DNA of 64,000 nt from positions 1 to 64,000 of the forward strand of contig NZ_JBHLWN010000027.1 of assembly GCF_042432825.1 (NCBI RefSeq), given 5' to 3'. Below the pieces are notes generated by a model. It had not been told where the DNA came from and did not search any database. It saw only the letters and a list, made by a program, of their open reading frames with translations. The first letter of the stretch is position 1; the number at the start of each line of letters is the position of its first letter. Position numbers and translations under genes: made by a program. Of this stretch, positions 33,721 through 42,443 are shown in pieces. Source of the DNA: Gordoniibacillus chartarius (GTDB taxonomy: Bacteria; Bacillota; Bacilli; Paenibacillales; NBRC-103111).

Positions 33721-36482
33721 AGCTCATCCTCCACCGGTACGAACCGGAACGTATCAAGAACGCCCTCTTCTCCGGCCGTAACCGCTTCAATCATGATGGC
33801 AAGCTCGGTATTTGCCTTCAGCCACGGCCCCGGGATATAGAACGAATCCGGATCGCCTCCGCGCATCGCGGGACGGTTCGGTTCGCTGCCGAGCCACAGT
33901 CTTCCGATCAGCACCTCACCCAAGAACACAGTCAGCTTGACGTTGCTTCCGGAGCAATGAACCCGCCAGCCGCCGCCAGCCCGCCTATCGCCGAACGTTC
34001 CGTACAGCCAGTTTACCTGTCCCGGTGCGCACCGGACGATTCCGTTCACCGGCTTTGCTGTTGTTCGCGAAGCTTCCGCCCATTGCAGCAGTCCTTCTTC
34101 CTCGCAGGCCGTCAGGCGCCACTGCTTCGCCGCAACGCCTTCGTACAGCTTGACGCTGCCTGCAGGCGAGCCATACGCTGTCGTTAGAATGACCATGAGC
34201 TCAGCCGCTGTACCCGGTCTGGCCAGCGACGTGATGTCCACATACGGATCAAGCGGGTTCACTTCGCCGACCAGCTGTCCGTCCACGTATAGCTCGGCGA
34301 GCGAGGCGAAGCCCGGCAGATGCACGAACCAGCTGTCGCAGTCGGGCGATAACACGACTTGCTTGCGGTAACAGGCGGCATGGACGCTTCGGCCCGAGAG
34401 CCAGCCCCCAAAGCTGACGAGCGGCCGGCTGCATGCTCTGTCCCGTCCAAGCCCGGCTCCTTGCGCGCTGCTGCTTTCCCAAGGCTCGTAGCTCCAATTT
34501 TGCGTAATATCCTTGACGGCGGTCACCGCCACCATACCGGTTAGGCCCTTGAGCGAATGCAGCCGAAGCGCCGGAAGCCGGGGATCGTCAAAATTGGAAT
34601 GGCCCCATATTTCCGTTCTTGCCAGCAAGCTCACGCGATCGGAACCGGCTGGCGGGCGCTGCAGCGGAACATAACCGTGTCCTCCTCCGGGAACGACCGT
34701 ACCGGCATAAGCCCCATCCGCATATACGCTGATAATGTCGGCGGCATTTTGCACAAGAACGCCTACACAATTGTCCGGCTGTGGCAAACCTGCGCTGGCT
34801 TCGTACCACGCATAGCCCCGGTATACGCCGTTCCGTTCCAAATGAGACGCATGGTCGCCGAGCTCCTTGGAGAGACCGGATGGAAGGCCGAAGGCTGCCG
34901 TCTCCGACAATGTCCATTGAATATCAAACTCGACTTCCTTAAGGGGAGCCGTCTGGCTGGCGGTTAGAATGAATCCGGCCCCTTCTTCATAGGACTCGAC
35001 CAGCAGCGCTTGCTCACGGCTCATGCCGATCAGCTTGGCCCGGCGGTCTCCGATCCGGATCAAAGCGCTGCCGGGCTGCTCCGCGGTAAAGCTGAATACG
35101 ATATGCGTGCCGCTGCGCTCGAGAAGGCGCATACTGAAAGCTTCGACTTGGATCGGGTGTTCGGCATCGATGCGGATCCGGCCTGACGTGTCCGTATGAA
35201 ACGCGATCACGGTCCGCTTCGCCAGTTGAGTCCGGTAAAACAGCTCGGCCCCCGCCGACAACACTGCCCCCGGAAGCCCCCACTGTTCGAGGGGCACTCC
35301 GACCGGCACGATCGGGCAGCTGCCTGAACGCGCCGTTATATCCATACTCTCCGCAGGGTCCCCACCCAGCTCGAATCGGAACGTACGATCATCCTCCGAT
35401 ACGTTAGGGAAGAACAGCAGCTCTCCTCCCCCTTTCAGCTTCAGCCCGTGACGCTCGGGCTCCCCGCCGATTGGCAGCGCTTCCGCAATGGCTTTGCCGT
35501 AGCAGTCGATGACCCGGCTGAGCAGTCTGCCCTCATAAGCTTCCGGACGCGGCTCGCCCGAAGATGAGATCATGCCGCCGAAGTCGTAATCCGAGGTCAA
35601 GAGCGCGAGCGGCTTGCCCCAATTGTTCGTTGCGTTCGTAAAGCCGAAATTCGTGCCCGACACCTGCAAATAAGGCCCCAGCAGCTTGGCGCCGCAGCCG
35701 AGCAGTCGCCGCAGCAGGAAATGGGATCGATTCGTCTCCGTCACCAGCAGCGGGAGTCCACGCTCCGCAAGCAGGCTGCGATAGACGAGCACCTTCTCCT
35801 CAAAGCAGGGGTCCCGGTCGTTCGGATAAAAATTGCAGGTAGGCACAACATGATCGGCAAGTCCGGAAGCCTCGTAAATGCCGCCTTGTCCGGCACAGGC
35901 AATCAGCGGCACGGATATCCCGTGGCGGAGAGCCATGTCGCGAAGCGCCGATATATATCCATGCGGATCCTCACAGCCGTAGAAATCCAGCTCATTGTCC
36001 AGCTGTACGGCAATAACGGTACCGCCGCGCCCCCACTGGGCTTCCCGCAAAATCGGCATGATCCGTTCATACCACCGCCCGACATGCTGCAAAAACTCGG
36101 GATTATTGTCCCTCAGCCGCAGATTCTCTTTTGTCAGCAAATACGCGGGAAGTGCTCCACCATCCCACTCGGAGCAAATATATGGCCCCGGCCTGGCGAC
36201 AACCAGCAAGCCGCATTCGGCCGCCAGGCGCAGAAAGTGCTGCGCATCCTTCTCTCCCTGAAAGTCCCATACGCCTTCCTGCCGTTCATGATCATTCCAG
36301 GGAAAATACACATCGATGCAGTTGTACCCGAATTGCTTCACCTTCAAGAGCCGGTCCTTCCATAGCGCTCTCGGTATTCTGAAATAAAAAAGCGATGCAC
36401 AAAGTATCAATTTGGCGTCTCCATTCAGTTTTACAGACTCCGCTGTAAGCAGCACCGATTCGGCCGCCGTTCCCGATTGCAT
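33717..36482 (-). CDS. GH35-type beta-galactosidase
   Basis: A 921-residue intracellular glycosidase with no signal peptide. The N-terminal barrel has GYNCIDVYFPWNDHERQEG, VARPGPYICSEWDGGALPAY and VQLDNEL, placing the general acid at Glu164; the nucleophile candidate is Glu249 in LPLLVTETN. SGTNFGFTNATNNWG and LLTSDYDFGGMISSSGEPR are typical of GH35. The C-terminal half contains beta-sandwich, jelly-roll-like segments (VSFGGWLSG, ELYVDGQLVGEVNPLDPY). It should release beta-galactose residues from imported oligosaccharides. ATG 36482 is chosen because GGGGAGG lies seven bases upstream; two earlier in-frame codons lack such a site. It leads the transporter operon. Confidence 0.85.
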   Translation of the reverse strand: MQSGTAAESVLLTAESVKLNGDAKLILCASLFYFRIPRALWKDRLLKVKQFGYNCIDVYFPWNDHERQEGVWDFQGEKDAQHFLRLAAECGLLVVARPGPYICSEWDGGALPAYLLTKENLRLRDNNPEFLQHVGRWYERIMPILREAQWGRGGTVIAVQLDNELDFYGCEDPHGYISALRDMALRHGISVPLIACAGQGGIYEASGLADHVVPTCNFYPNDRDPCFEEKVLVYRSLLAERGLPLLVTETNRSHFLLRRLLGCGAKLLGPYLQVSGTNFGFTNATNNWGKPLALLTSDYDFGGMISSSGEPRPEAYEGRLLSRVIDCYGKAIAEALPIGGEPERHGLKLKGGGELLFFPNVSEDDRTFRFELGGDPAESMDITARSGSCPIVPVGVPLEQWGLPGAVLSAGAELFYRTQLAKRTVIAFHTDTSGRIRIDAEHPIQVEAFSMRLLERSGTHIVFSFTAEQPGSALIRIGDRRAKLIGMSREQALLVESYEEGAGFILTASQTAPLKEVEFDIQWTLSETAAFGLPSGLSKELGDHASHLERNGVYRGYAWYEASAGLPQPDNCVGVLVQNAADIISVYADGAYAGTVVPGGGHGYVPLQRPPAGSDRVSLLARTEIWGHSNFDDPRLPALRLHSLKGLTGMVAVTAVKDITQNWSYEPWESSSAQGAGLGRDRACSRPLVSFGGWLSGRSVHAACYRKQVVLSPDCDSWFVHLPGFASLAELYVDGQLVGEVNPLDPYVDITSLARPGTAAELMVILTTAYGSPAGSVKLYEGVAAKQWRLTACEEEGLLQWAEASRTTAKPVNGIVRCAPGQVNWLYGTFGDRRAGGGWRVHCSGSNVKLTVFLGEVLIGRLWLGSEPNRPAMRGGDPDSFYIPGPWLKANTELAIMIEAVTAGEEGVLDTFRFVPVEDEL

Positions 36483-36526
36483 CGTCGTTCCTCCCCTCGC
36501 CATCACCGCTATCTCCTGACAGCATT

Positions 36527-36555
36527 ATTATAACGAGGGGAATAAAGCGTTTTCA
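36527..36555 (-). promoter_or_regulatory. Promoter with cre-like site before the GH35 operon
   Basis: On the minus strand a -10 box TATAAT (36527-36532) lies 45 bases before the ATG. TGAAAACGCTTTAT (36542-36555) overlaps the -35 position 17 bases upstream and matches the cre pattern with two mismatches at one end. A poor -35 box plus cre fits an activated, glucose-repressed promoter. Confidence 0.5.
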
Positions 36556-36673
36556 TTCAACGAAACATCCATTTCTTATACAAAACCTCGGCAGCTGTAT
36601 ACACCGGCGACCCCAAGATATAAAAAAATACAGATTCGTTATACAAAACGAAAAACCGGCCTCATTCGGCCGG

Positions 36674-38266
36674 CTACGAAACGGATGATGAACGTACAGG
36701 AAGTCTTCTGCGGTATTCGGTGACAGTAATGCCCTCCATTTCCTTAAACACTTTGCAGAAATAGGAAGCCTCCTGAAATCCGGTTTGCTCTGCGATCTGA
36801 TACACCTTTGCCCCCGGATCCTGAAGCAGCTGCTTGGCTATCGTTATCCGATAGCGATTCATATATTCCGTCAAGCGATACCCCGTTTCACTCTTGAACA
36901 AATTGGATATATAATTGCCGCTCAGCTTCAGCTTTTCGGACAAATCCGCTAACGTGATGTTATCGGCGTAATGGGTATGGATGTAGTCCAAGATCATTTG
37001 AATTTCTCTTCGCCCTGACCTCAGGGACGTCCCGCTGACACAGCGGCTAAACATCGTGCTCAGCCGCTCTTTCAGGCTGGCGATCGGAGCTAATTCCTCT
37101 ACCGCCAGGAGCGTCTCTTCCAGCCATTGATCCATGCGGTCGGCGGTCGGATTTTTCTCATAGGAGCTTGCCTTAAACAAAATAAACATATCCTTGATGA
37201 GCTGCAGCAGCTCGGTCGAAGATAACCGTTGAACGTTTGCCGTATGGAGGATCGCGTCCAGCTGCTGCTCAAACTGTTTGCTGTCCCCATGTTTGATGGC
37301 CGAAGCTAACGGCTGGGGATTCAGCTTCAACGGCTCTTTTCCGGCTGCCGGCTGCCGATTCATGGAAACATAAGCATACAGCTGTCCGCGTCCTTCATAG
37401 AACGCTTCGGATAAAGCCTCCTCAGCCTGCCGGTACAGCATGCTCGCTTCCATCAGTTTGTTTCCGGTACCGCTGAGCCCTGCCGTAACGATCCGGTCGG
37501 GCGATTTCAGCTTGGAGATGAGCCACATTGCATGCCTATGCGCATTCGCGTACAGCTCTCCTTCGCTTTTGGCCGCATCGAGCTTGAAGAGCACGGCGAT
37601 TCTCCGCTTCGACATCATGGCCGCCATACTTCCCGTCTCGCCCGCTAGAAGACTGGCTTGTCTTTCCGCATATTGCCCGTTCGCTTCATGCCCGGGAGAG
37701 GACGACAGCGCCAGCAGCAGCACCGCGTACGGACCTTTGCGTATCGGAAGGCGCAGGGCCTCCGCATGGTCTTCAAAACGGCTCCAATCCGATATTTCTC
37801 CAGTCAGCAACTTCTTTGCCAGATTGGATTTCAGCTCGTTCAGGTTCGTCTGTATATAGTATGATTCATTAAGCTTCTTCCTCTCCTCGTCGATCTTGTC
37901 CCTCATTTGCTCCAATACCCGCTGCAGGCCTTCCGGCTCCAGATCGTGCTTCAGCACATAGTCGGCAGCCCCGAGCTTCAGAGCTTGCTTGACGAAATGA
38001 AAATCGTCGAACGAGCTGAGCGCTACGATCAGCACCCCCGGATCCTTTGCTTTGACCGTCTGGATCAATTCGATACCGTTCATTTCGGGCATGCTGATGT
38101 CGGTTACGATCAAATCAACCGGCTGATCCTGCAGCAGCTCCAGCGCATGCTTCCCATTAAGCGCCTCCGCAACGATCCGGAAGCCGTAATCTTCCCAATT
38201 CAGAATCGTTCTGACCGCATATCTGTAAATCGCATTATCCTCCACGATCATGGCCCGATACGGCAC
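36674..38266 (-). CDS. Response regulator with AraC-type DNA-binding domain, YesN-like
   Basis: A 530-residue regulator: receiver domain at 1-120 with Glu9-Asp10 and the phospho-acceptor Asp56 (LIVTDISMPEMNG), a linker of some 300 residues, and AraC helix-turn-helix repeats at about 425-520 (ITLADLSEKLKLSGNYISNLF and VYQIAEQTGFQEASYFCKVF). It should activate the GH35 operon whose promoter lies 100-200 bases downstream. The start is GTG at 38266 after GGAGG, giving the normal receiver N-terminus (PYRAMIVEDN) and a 32-base overlap with the kinase gene. Confidence 0.92.
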   Translation of the reverse strand: MPYRAMIVEDNAIYRYAVRTILNWEDYGFRIVAEALNGKHALELLQDQPVDLIVTDISMPEMNGIELIQTVKAKDPGVLIVALSSFDDFHFVKQALKLGAADYVLKHDLEPEGLQRVLEQMRDKIDEERKKLNESYYIQTNLNELKSNLAKKLLTGEISDWSRFEDHAEALRLPIRKGPYAVLLLALSSSPGHEANGQYAERQASLLAGETGSMAAMMSKRRIAVLFKLDAAKSEGELYANAHRHAMWLISKLKSPDRIVTAGLSGTGNKLMEASMLYRQAEEALSEAFYEGRGQLYAYVSMNRQPAAGKEPLKLNPQPLASAIKHGDSKQFEQQLDAILHTANVQRLSSTELLQLIKDMFILFKASSYEKNPTADRMDQWLEETLLAVEELAPIASLKERLSTMFSRCVSGTSLRSGRREIQMILDYIHTHYADNITLADLSEKLKLSGNYISNLFKSETGYRLTEYMNRYRITIAKQLLQDPGAKVYQIAEQTGFQEASYFCKVFKEMEGITVTEYRRRLPVRSSSVS

Positions 38267-40058
38267 GACGCATCGCCTCCAGTTCCGTCATGTAAGGAAG
38301 CCGGACGATAGCTTCCGTTCCTTCGCCGGGCTTGCTGTTGTAGCGAAGCCCGTAGCATTCCCCGAAATACAGCTGAATTCTCTCGTGGATACTTCGGACG
38401 CCTATGCTGTATAAACCTTGTGGAGATGTCCCCCGCTGTTCGCGATGCAAAATGTCACTGATAACGCTTTCGTCCATACCGACGCCGTTATCCTTCACGA
38501 CCAGCAGCAGTTCATTCCCTTCGCGCCGCGCTGAAATCTCAATGAGGCCGTTCCCTTTGGACATCTCGAGTCCGTGCAGGATCGCATTCTCGACTAGAGG
38601 CTGCAGCGTAAGAAACGGAACATAACCGTTCAGCAGCGTTTCGTCGATCCGGTAGTCCACCCGGAATGCATCCCCGTACCCGATTTTTTGCAGGTGAATA
38701 TAACTGGCGATATTGGCGAGCTCCTGCTCCAGCAGATGAAGCTCCCCCTCCCGGCGCACCGACGTCTTGAGCAGCTGGATCAAAGAGGATACCATTTGCT
38801 CGATATCGGGCTGCCCCTTCATATGCGAGTACCAGCGGATCGTTCCTAACGTATTGTACAGAAAATGAGGGTTGATTTGCGCCAGCAGCGCCTTAAATTC
38901 CGCCTGCTGCTTGGCGATTCTCTCCTTATATGCTGAATTGATCAGCTCATTGATCCGGTGCACCATATAGTTGAAGCGGACCGACAGCATGCCGACTTCG
39001 TCCCGGCCCATCGGCACGACACGCACGCTGAAATCGCCTTCTTCGACTTTGCGCATCGTCTGCTCCAGCTTCTTGATACTTTTGGCCGTTGATTTGGACA
39101 ATAAGGCGGCAATACCGGTAGAAATCAGGATGGCCGCAAGACATACGAGAGCAATCACCAAGCCGAGCAAGCGCGTCGTGGCCTGCAGCTTGCTCATGGG
39201 AATATAACATAGAACACGCCATCCCAAATCGCCGGATACCGCTGCCGTCAGCAAATAGCTCGTATTCGCGTCGCGCACGATTCTACTCGAAGCTGTCGTC
39301 GGGTCGCCCCCCCAAAGCCGGCCTGCCATCATTTCGCTAGACACCGGATGGCCTCCGCCGATCAGCACATCGCCGCGGCTGTTCATCACCTCAATATTTT
39401 CCCACTGCATCATTGAGCTGTTTACATCAATCGAACGGAAATAACGGGGGTCTACCCGGATCATGAGCAAGCCTAAACTTTCGCTCACTCTATCAATATT
39501 AATAAAATGCCTGAGCAGAACGATGTCCCCTTCCGAGGAGGTCCAGCCTAGATTTCCGCCGATTTCCGACAAATAGGCCTTCCCCATCTCGATCGTTTGC
39601 TGCGCAGCTGCTTCATCAAGACCTTTGCCGGCGCTTTCCATGCGTCCCCATCCATATATATATCCCGAACGGGATTGAATCAGTATCGATTTGATATACG
39701 GATTGCCGTTCCCGTGCGGCTCCAGCAGAAATTCCATCCGGCTGCGAAAAACCGGATAATTATCCGGTGTGACCGTCACCGTATTTTCCCCCAGGATCTG
39801 GCGGATTACGGGATCGGTAATGATGTATACGCTAGTGTTGAACAGCCCTTTGGCTCGATTGTCGATGTTGCCGGCAACCTGATGAATGACCTGCTTCGAC
39901 ATGTCTCTGGCATTGCTCACAATGTATTGCGAAGAGACATAGACGGCGAATCCGCCGATCGTCAGCGCAACAAATACGATAATAATGAAATTGGACAAAA
40001 ATATTTTCGTTCGGAACCTGAGACTCTTCATCCGTTCGTTCAATAGCCTTATCATCAT
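38235..40058 (-). CDS. Sensor histidine kinase, YesM-like
   Basis: A 607-residue membrane kinase with helices at about 19-41 (FLSNFIIIVFVALTIGGFAV) and 295-320 (LLGLVIALVCLAAILISTGI), an extracellular Cache-type sensor between them, then HAMP to about 375. The kinase core has LLAQINPHFLYNTLGTI with the phospho-accepting His398, NAILHGLEMSKGNG, DNGVGMDE and YSIGVRSIHERI. It overlaps the binding-protein gene upstream by 4 bases and the regulator gene downstream. A tripartite sensing unit is likely: binding protein outside, kinase in the membrane, AraC-type regulator inside. Confidence 0.92.
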   Translation of the reverse strand: MMIRLLNERMKSLRFRTKIFLSNFIIIVFVALTIGGFAVYVSSQYIVSNARDMSKQVIHQVAGNIDNRAKGLFNTSVYIITDPVIRQILGENTVTVTPDNYPVFRSRMEFLLEPHGNGNPYIKSILIQSRSGYIYGWGRMESAGKGLDEAAAQQTIEMGKAYLSEIGGNLGWTSSEGDIVLLRHFINIDRVSESLGLLMIRVDPRYFRSIDVNSSMMQWENIEVMNSRGDVLIGGGHPVSSEMMAGRLWGGDPTTASSRIVRDANTSYLLTAAVSGDLGWRVLCYIPMSKLQATTRLLGLVIALVCLAAILISTGIAALLSKSTAKSIKKLEQTMRKVEEGDFSVRVVPMGRDEVGMLSVRFNYMVHRINELINSAYKERIAKQQAEFKALLAQINPHFLYNTLGTIRWYSHMKGQPDIEQMVSSLIQLLKTSVRREGELHLLEQELANIASYIHLQKIGYGDAFRVDYRIDETLLNGYVPFLTLQPLVENAILHGLEMSKGNGLIEISARREGNELLLVVKDNGVGMDESVISDILHREQRGTSPQGLYSIGVRSIHERIQLYFGECYGLRYNSKPGEGTEAIVRLPYMTELEAMRRAVSGHDRGG

Positions 40059-41347
40059 CTACGTCTCCTGATCGTATTGAACGATTGATTCAACGCATCG
40101 ATACATTTCTCCACGTTGTGATCCTTATCGACGATAAATTCGGTCAGAGCGTTGACGTACGCCTTATTCAGACGCTGATCTTCGAAGCCGGCGGTAATAT
40201 GCGACCAATCGACCGTACGGGACGGTTCCAAGTAGAGACGATTGAATTCCGCATAGATCGGATCTAAATCGGGAGTTAGCCCCTTAATGACGGAAATGGC
40301 TTTCTTATCCTGCTGAAACACACGCCCCACCTCTTGCGTCGAGAACAGCTCCAATATTTCCGTTGCCAGCTCCACATGCGGGGACTTCGGGTTGACGACG
40401 ATCCCGCCGGTGGATTTGACCGCAAATTTGGCGTCCTTAGGATCATCCGTACCGGGAAAAGCAAATAAGCCGATTCGGCTGTCCGGCTCCAGCGATTTGA
40501 CTCCGTCTACCGTCCATGTTCCGTTGATGATCATAGCGGCTTGCCCGGAGGCCAGCAGCCCAAGCGCTTGATTCCAGTCCGTCTCGAACGGATTCGGATT
40601 CGTATACGCAAGCCTTTGTCCGAATCGTGTCAGCACCTGGGCGAACCGCCCTTGCCCGTCATCGAAGCCGGCCAGCCCCTGCTCAATGCGAAGCATCCAA
40701 TCCGGATCCGACGCCAGAAGATTGGCAATCAAATCCGGGTTCAAATCCCAGCTAATCGTCCAGCTGTCCTTGTATCCGGCAGCGATAGGGATAATTCCCT
40801 GCTTTTGCAGCCGCTTGCATACGGCCAAAAATTGTTCCCAAGTTTCCGGGATATGCGTAATACCGGCTTTGGCGAACGCGTCTTTATTATAAATGATGCC
40901 GGCGCCATTCATATCGATCGGCAGCGCCCATACGGAGCCGTCCGGCGTTCGAACGCCGTTCAAGAACTTATCCTCGATATTGGACAGGAACGGGGCATCT
41001 TTCAAATTCAGCGCATAGCCGCTGTCGATGAAATCCTTCGTTTCCGAGATGGAGTCAATCATATACAAATCCGGCATCTCGTCCGTCACGACCTTGGAAC
41101 GCAGCGAGCTCATGTAGATGCTGCCGCTAATGCCTTCGATTGCAAACGATACCTCAGGATGGCTTTGTTTAAATTTGTCCGTACCTGCCTTCAGCCATTT
41201 CCTCGCCCCATCCTCTTCAAAGTGATGCATCCAAGTCAGCGTAACAGGCTTAGGAGCTTGCACGGCGGCGGAATCCTGCAGCTCGGATTGACAGGAGCTT
41301 AACAGGAGTGCCGACAAAGCGGCTATCCCGAGCCATCGATTTTTCAT
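40055..41347 (-). CDS. Sugar-binding lipoprotein co-transcribed with the YesM/YesN pair
   Basis: A 430-residue family 1 solute-binding protein with lipobox LLSSC (Cys19). Landmarks are VTLTWMHHFEEDGARKWL, MPDLYMIDSISETKDFIDSG, VWALPIDMNGAGIIYNKDAF and GQAAMIINGTWTV. It is smaller than, and of a different subfamily from, the LplA-type binder at 30125. Since it is joined to the kinase gene by a 4-base overlap, it probably serves sensing: the loaded protein would contact the Cache domain. ATG 41347 follows GAGGGTGG; the upstream in-frame codon at 41365 would make the signal peptide unusually long. Confidence 0.85.
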   Translation of the reverse strand: MKNRWLGIAALSALLLSSCQSELQDSAAVQAPKPVTLTWMHHFEEDGARKWLKAGTDKFKQSHPEVSFAIEGISGSIYMSSLRSKVVTDEMPDLYMIDSISETKDFIDSGYALNLKDAPFLSNIEDKFLNGVRTPDGSVWALPIDMNGAGIIYNKDAFAKAGITHIPETWEQFLAVCKRLQKQGIIPIAAGYKDSWTISWDLNPDLIANLLASDPDWMLRIEQGLAGFDDGQGRFAQVLTRFGQRLAYTNPNPFETDWNQALGLLASGQAAMIINGTWTVDGVKSLEPDSRIGLFAFPGTDDPKDAKFAVKSTGGIVVNPKSPHVELATEILELFSTQEVGRVFQQDKKAISVIKGLTPDLDPIYAEFNRLYLEPSRTVDWSHITAGFEDQRLNKAYVNALTEFIVDKDHNVEKCIDALNQSFNTIRRRR

Positions 41348-41373
41348 CACAACCACCCTCGGCATTATGGATA

Positions 41374-41399
41374 TAACAGCGCTTACAATACATATTATA
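41374..41399 (-). promoter_or_regulatory. Promoter with cre site before the sensing operon
   Basis: A -10 box TATAAT lies at 41394-41399 on the minus strand, and TGTAAGCGCTGTTA (41374-41387) matches the CcpA operator TGWNANCGNTNWCA with one mismatch. The site would cover the transcription start, so CcpA should repress the binding protein, kinase and regulator genes when glucose is present. Confidence 0.6.
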
Positions 41400-41590
41400 A
41401 GGGATTACTTGGATAACGGATATGAAAATCACGCAGACCACCAGCCAATCGGACATGCCTGTCGGCTTGGCTGACGGTCCAATACCCGCTGCTGTTTAAT
41501 TCGGAGATAGGATTGAGGGGAAGCTGTCTCGAGGTACACTCTCGCTGCAAATTGTATCGCTTCATCGATATTCCGCACCGTTCATCGCTT

Positions 41591-41791
41591 CTAGTCTTCA
41601 CCCGGATCGTTCGCCTTCAGCTTGCGCTTTTGCTGCAGAAGCGGCAGCAAGTCCCGGTCATCTTCACTCAGGAAATCTGCCATACCCCCTTCATTGCTTT
41701 CCTTGTAAAATTTCCACGCCACACTGTCAACCTGCTCTCCGAAGAGAGTAAGGCTGCCGCCCTCCGCTCCGAGTTCCGGGATGGTTTGCAT
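41591..41791 (-). CDS. Hypothetical protein, 66 residues
   Basis: A small acidic, probably cytosolic protein (SEDDRDLLPLLQQKRKLK near the C-terminus) with no membrane helix or known family. It lies 23 bases after the frameshifted glycosylase-like gene on the same strand. GC pattern looks coding, but the length leaves doubt. Confidence 0.4.
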   Translation of the reverse strand: MQTIPELGAEGGSLTLFGEQVDSVAWKFYKESNEGGMADFLSEDDRDLLPLLQQKRKLKANDPGED

Positions 41792-41814
41792 ATATGGGGC
41801 CCCCTTCCATCAAA

Positions 41815-42431
41815 CTACATCATCTTCCGCATTTCCTCCATCAGAAACGTGTACGACATTTCCCGCGGATAGAAAGCGTTCGGATGATGGTATCTAATGA
41901 TGCTCGTACGCTGGGCGCCCCACCACAAATACTCCAGTCCACCGGGGCTTCGTTTGGCTTCGAAGTCTTGATGAGCCGCAATCAGGGATTGCCGCACCGC
42001 TTCAAACACCGCCTGGCCGCAGCACAATACGGTGTTAGGCTGAAGGATTCGCAGCTGCTCGACCAGCAACGGAGCCGTATCTTTGGCATACTGCATAATG
42101 ACGCGATCATCCGCCGCCGCCCCGCCTGCTGTTTTCTTCACATTGGCAAAGTATACCCGCTTGAAAAATCGATCCGCTTCCTCCCTAATCTGGGGGTAGC
42201 GCTCCTCGACTTCAACAAAGCTGGGAAAATGGTGCAGCACGGTTCCTTGAGCAGTACCATTATTTTGAACTGAGGCCGGCTCCACTGCTCTTCATCGACG
42301 TCCCCATCGGGAATAAATAAACCGCTCCGGTTCATAGGGAGTTGTTGATATTTTTGAAATAGAGCCGCCAGCTGTTCATTCGTTGTCTTCACCGTCAGGC
42401 AACTCCCGTCACAATCGATAATTTGGGTCAT
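41815..42431 (-). pseudogene. Frameshifted uracil-DNA-glycosylase-like protein gene
   Basis: Two overlapping frames together give about 205 residues. The N-terminal frame starts MTQIIDCDGSCLTVKTTNEQ and holds its sense to FKIMVLLKEP; the other frame takes over with TVLHHFPSFVEVEERYPQI and continues to YFANVKKTAGG, LRILQPNTVLCCGQAVFEAV and RYHHPNAFYPREM. The latter blocks resemble the uracil-DNA-glycosylase superfamily (catalytic-loop-like 'N' segment, a 'P..vlc.G' strand and a late 'HPN' motif). One base is out of step near 42245. This is either a real pseudogene or a sequencing error; the two halves otherwise look intact. The exact activity is not known. Confidence 0.55.
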
Positions 42432-42443
42432 GATGAGCCCCGT

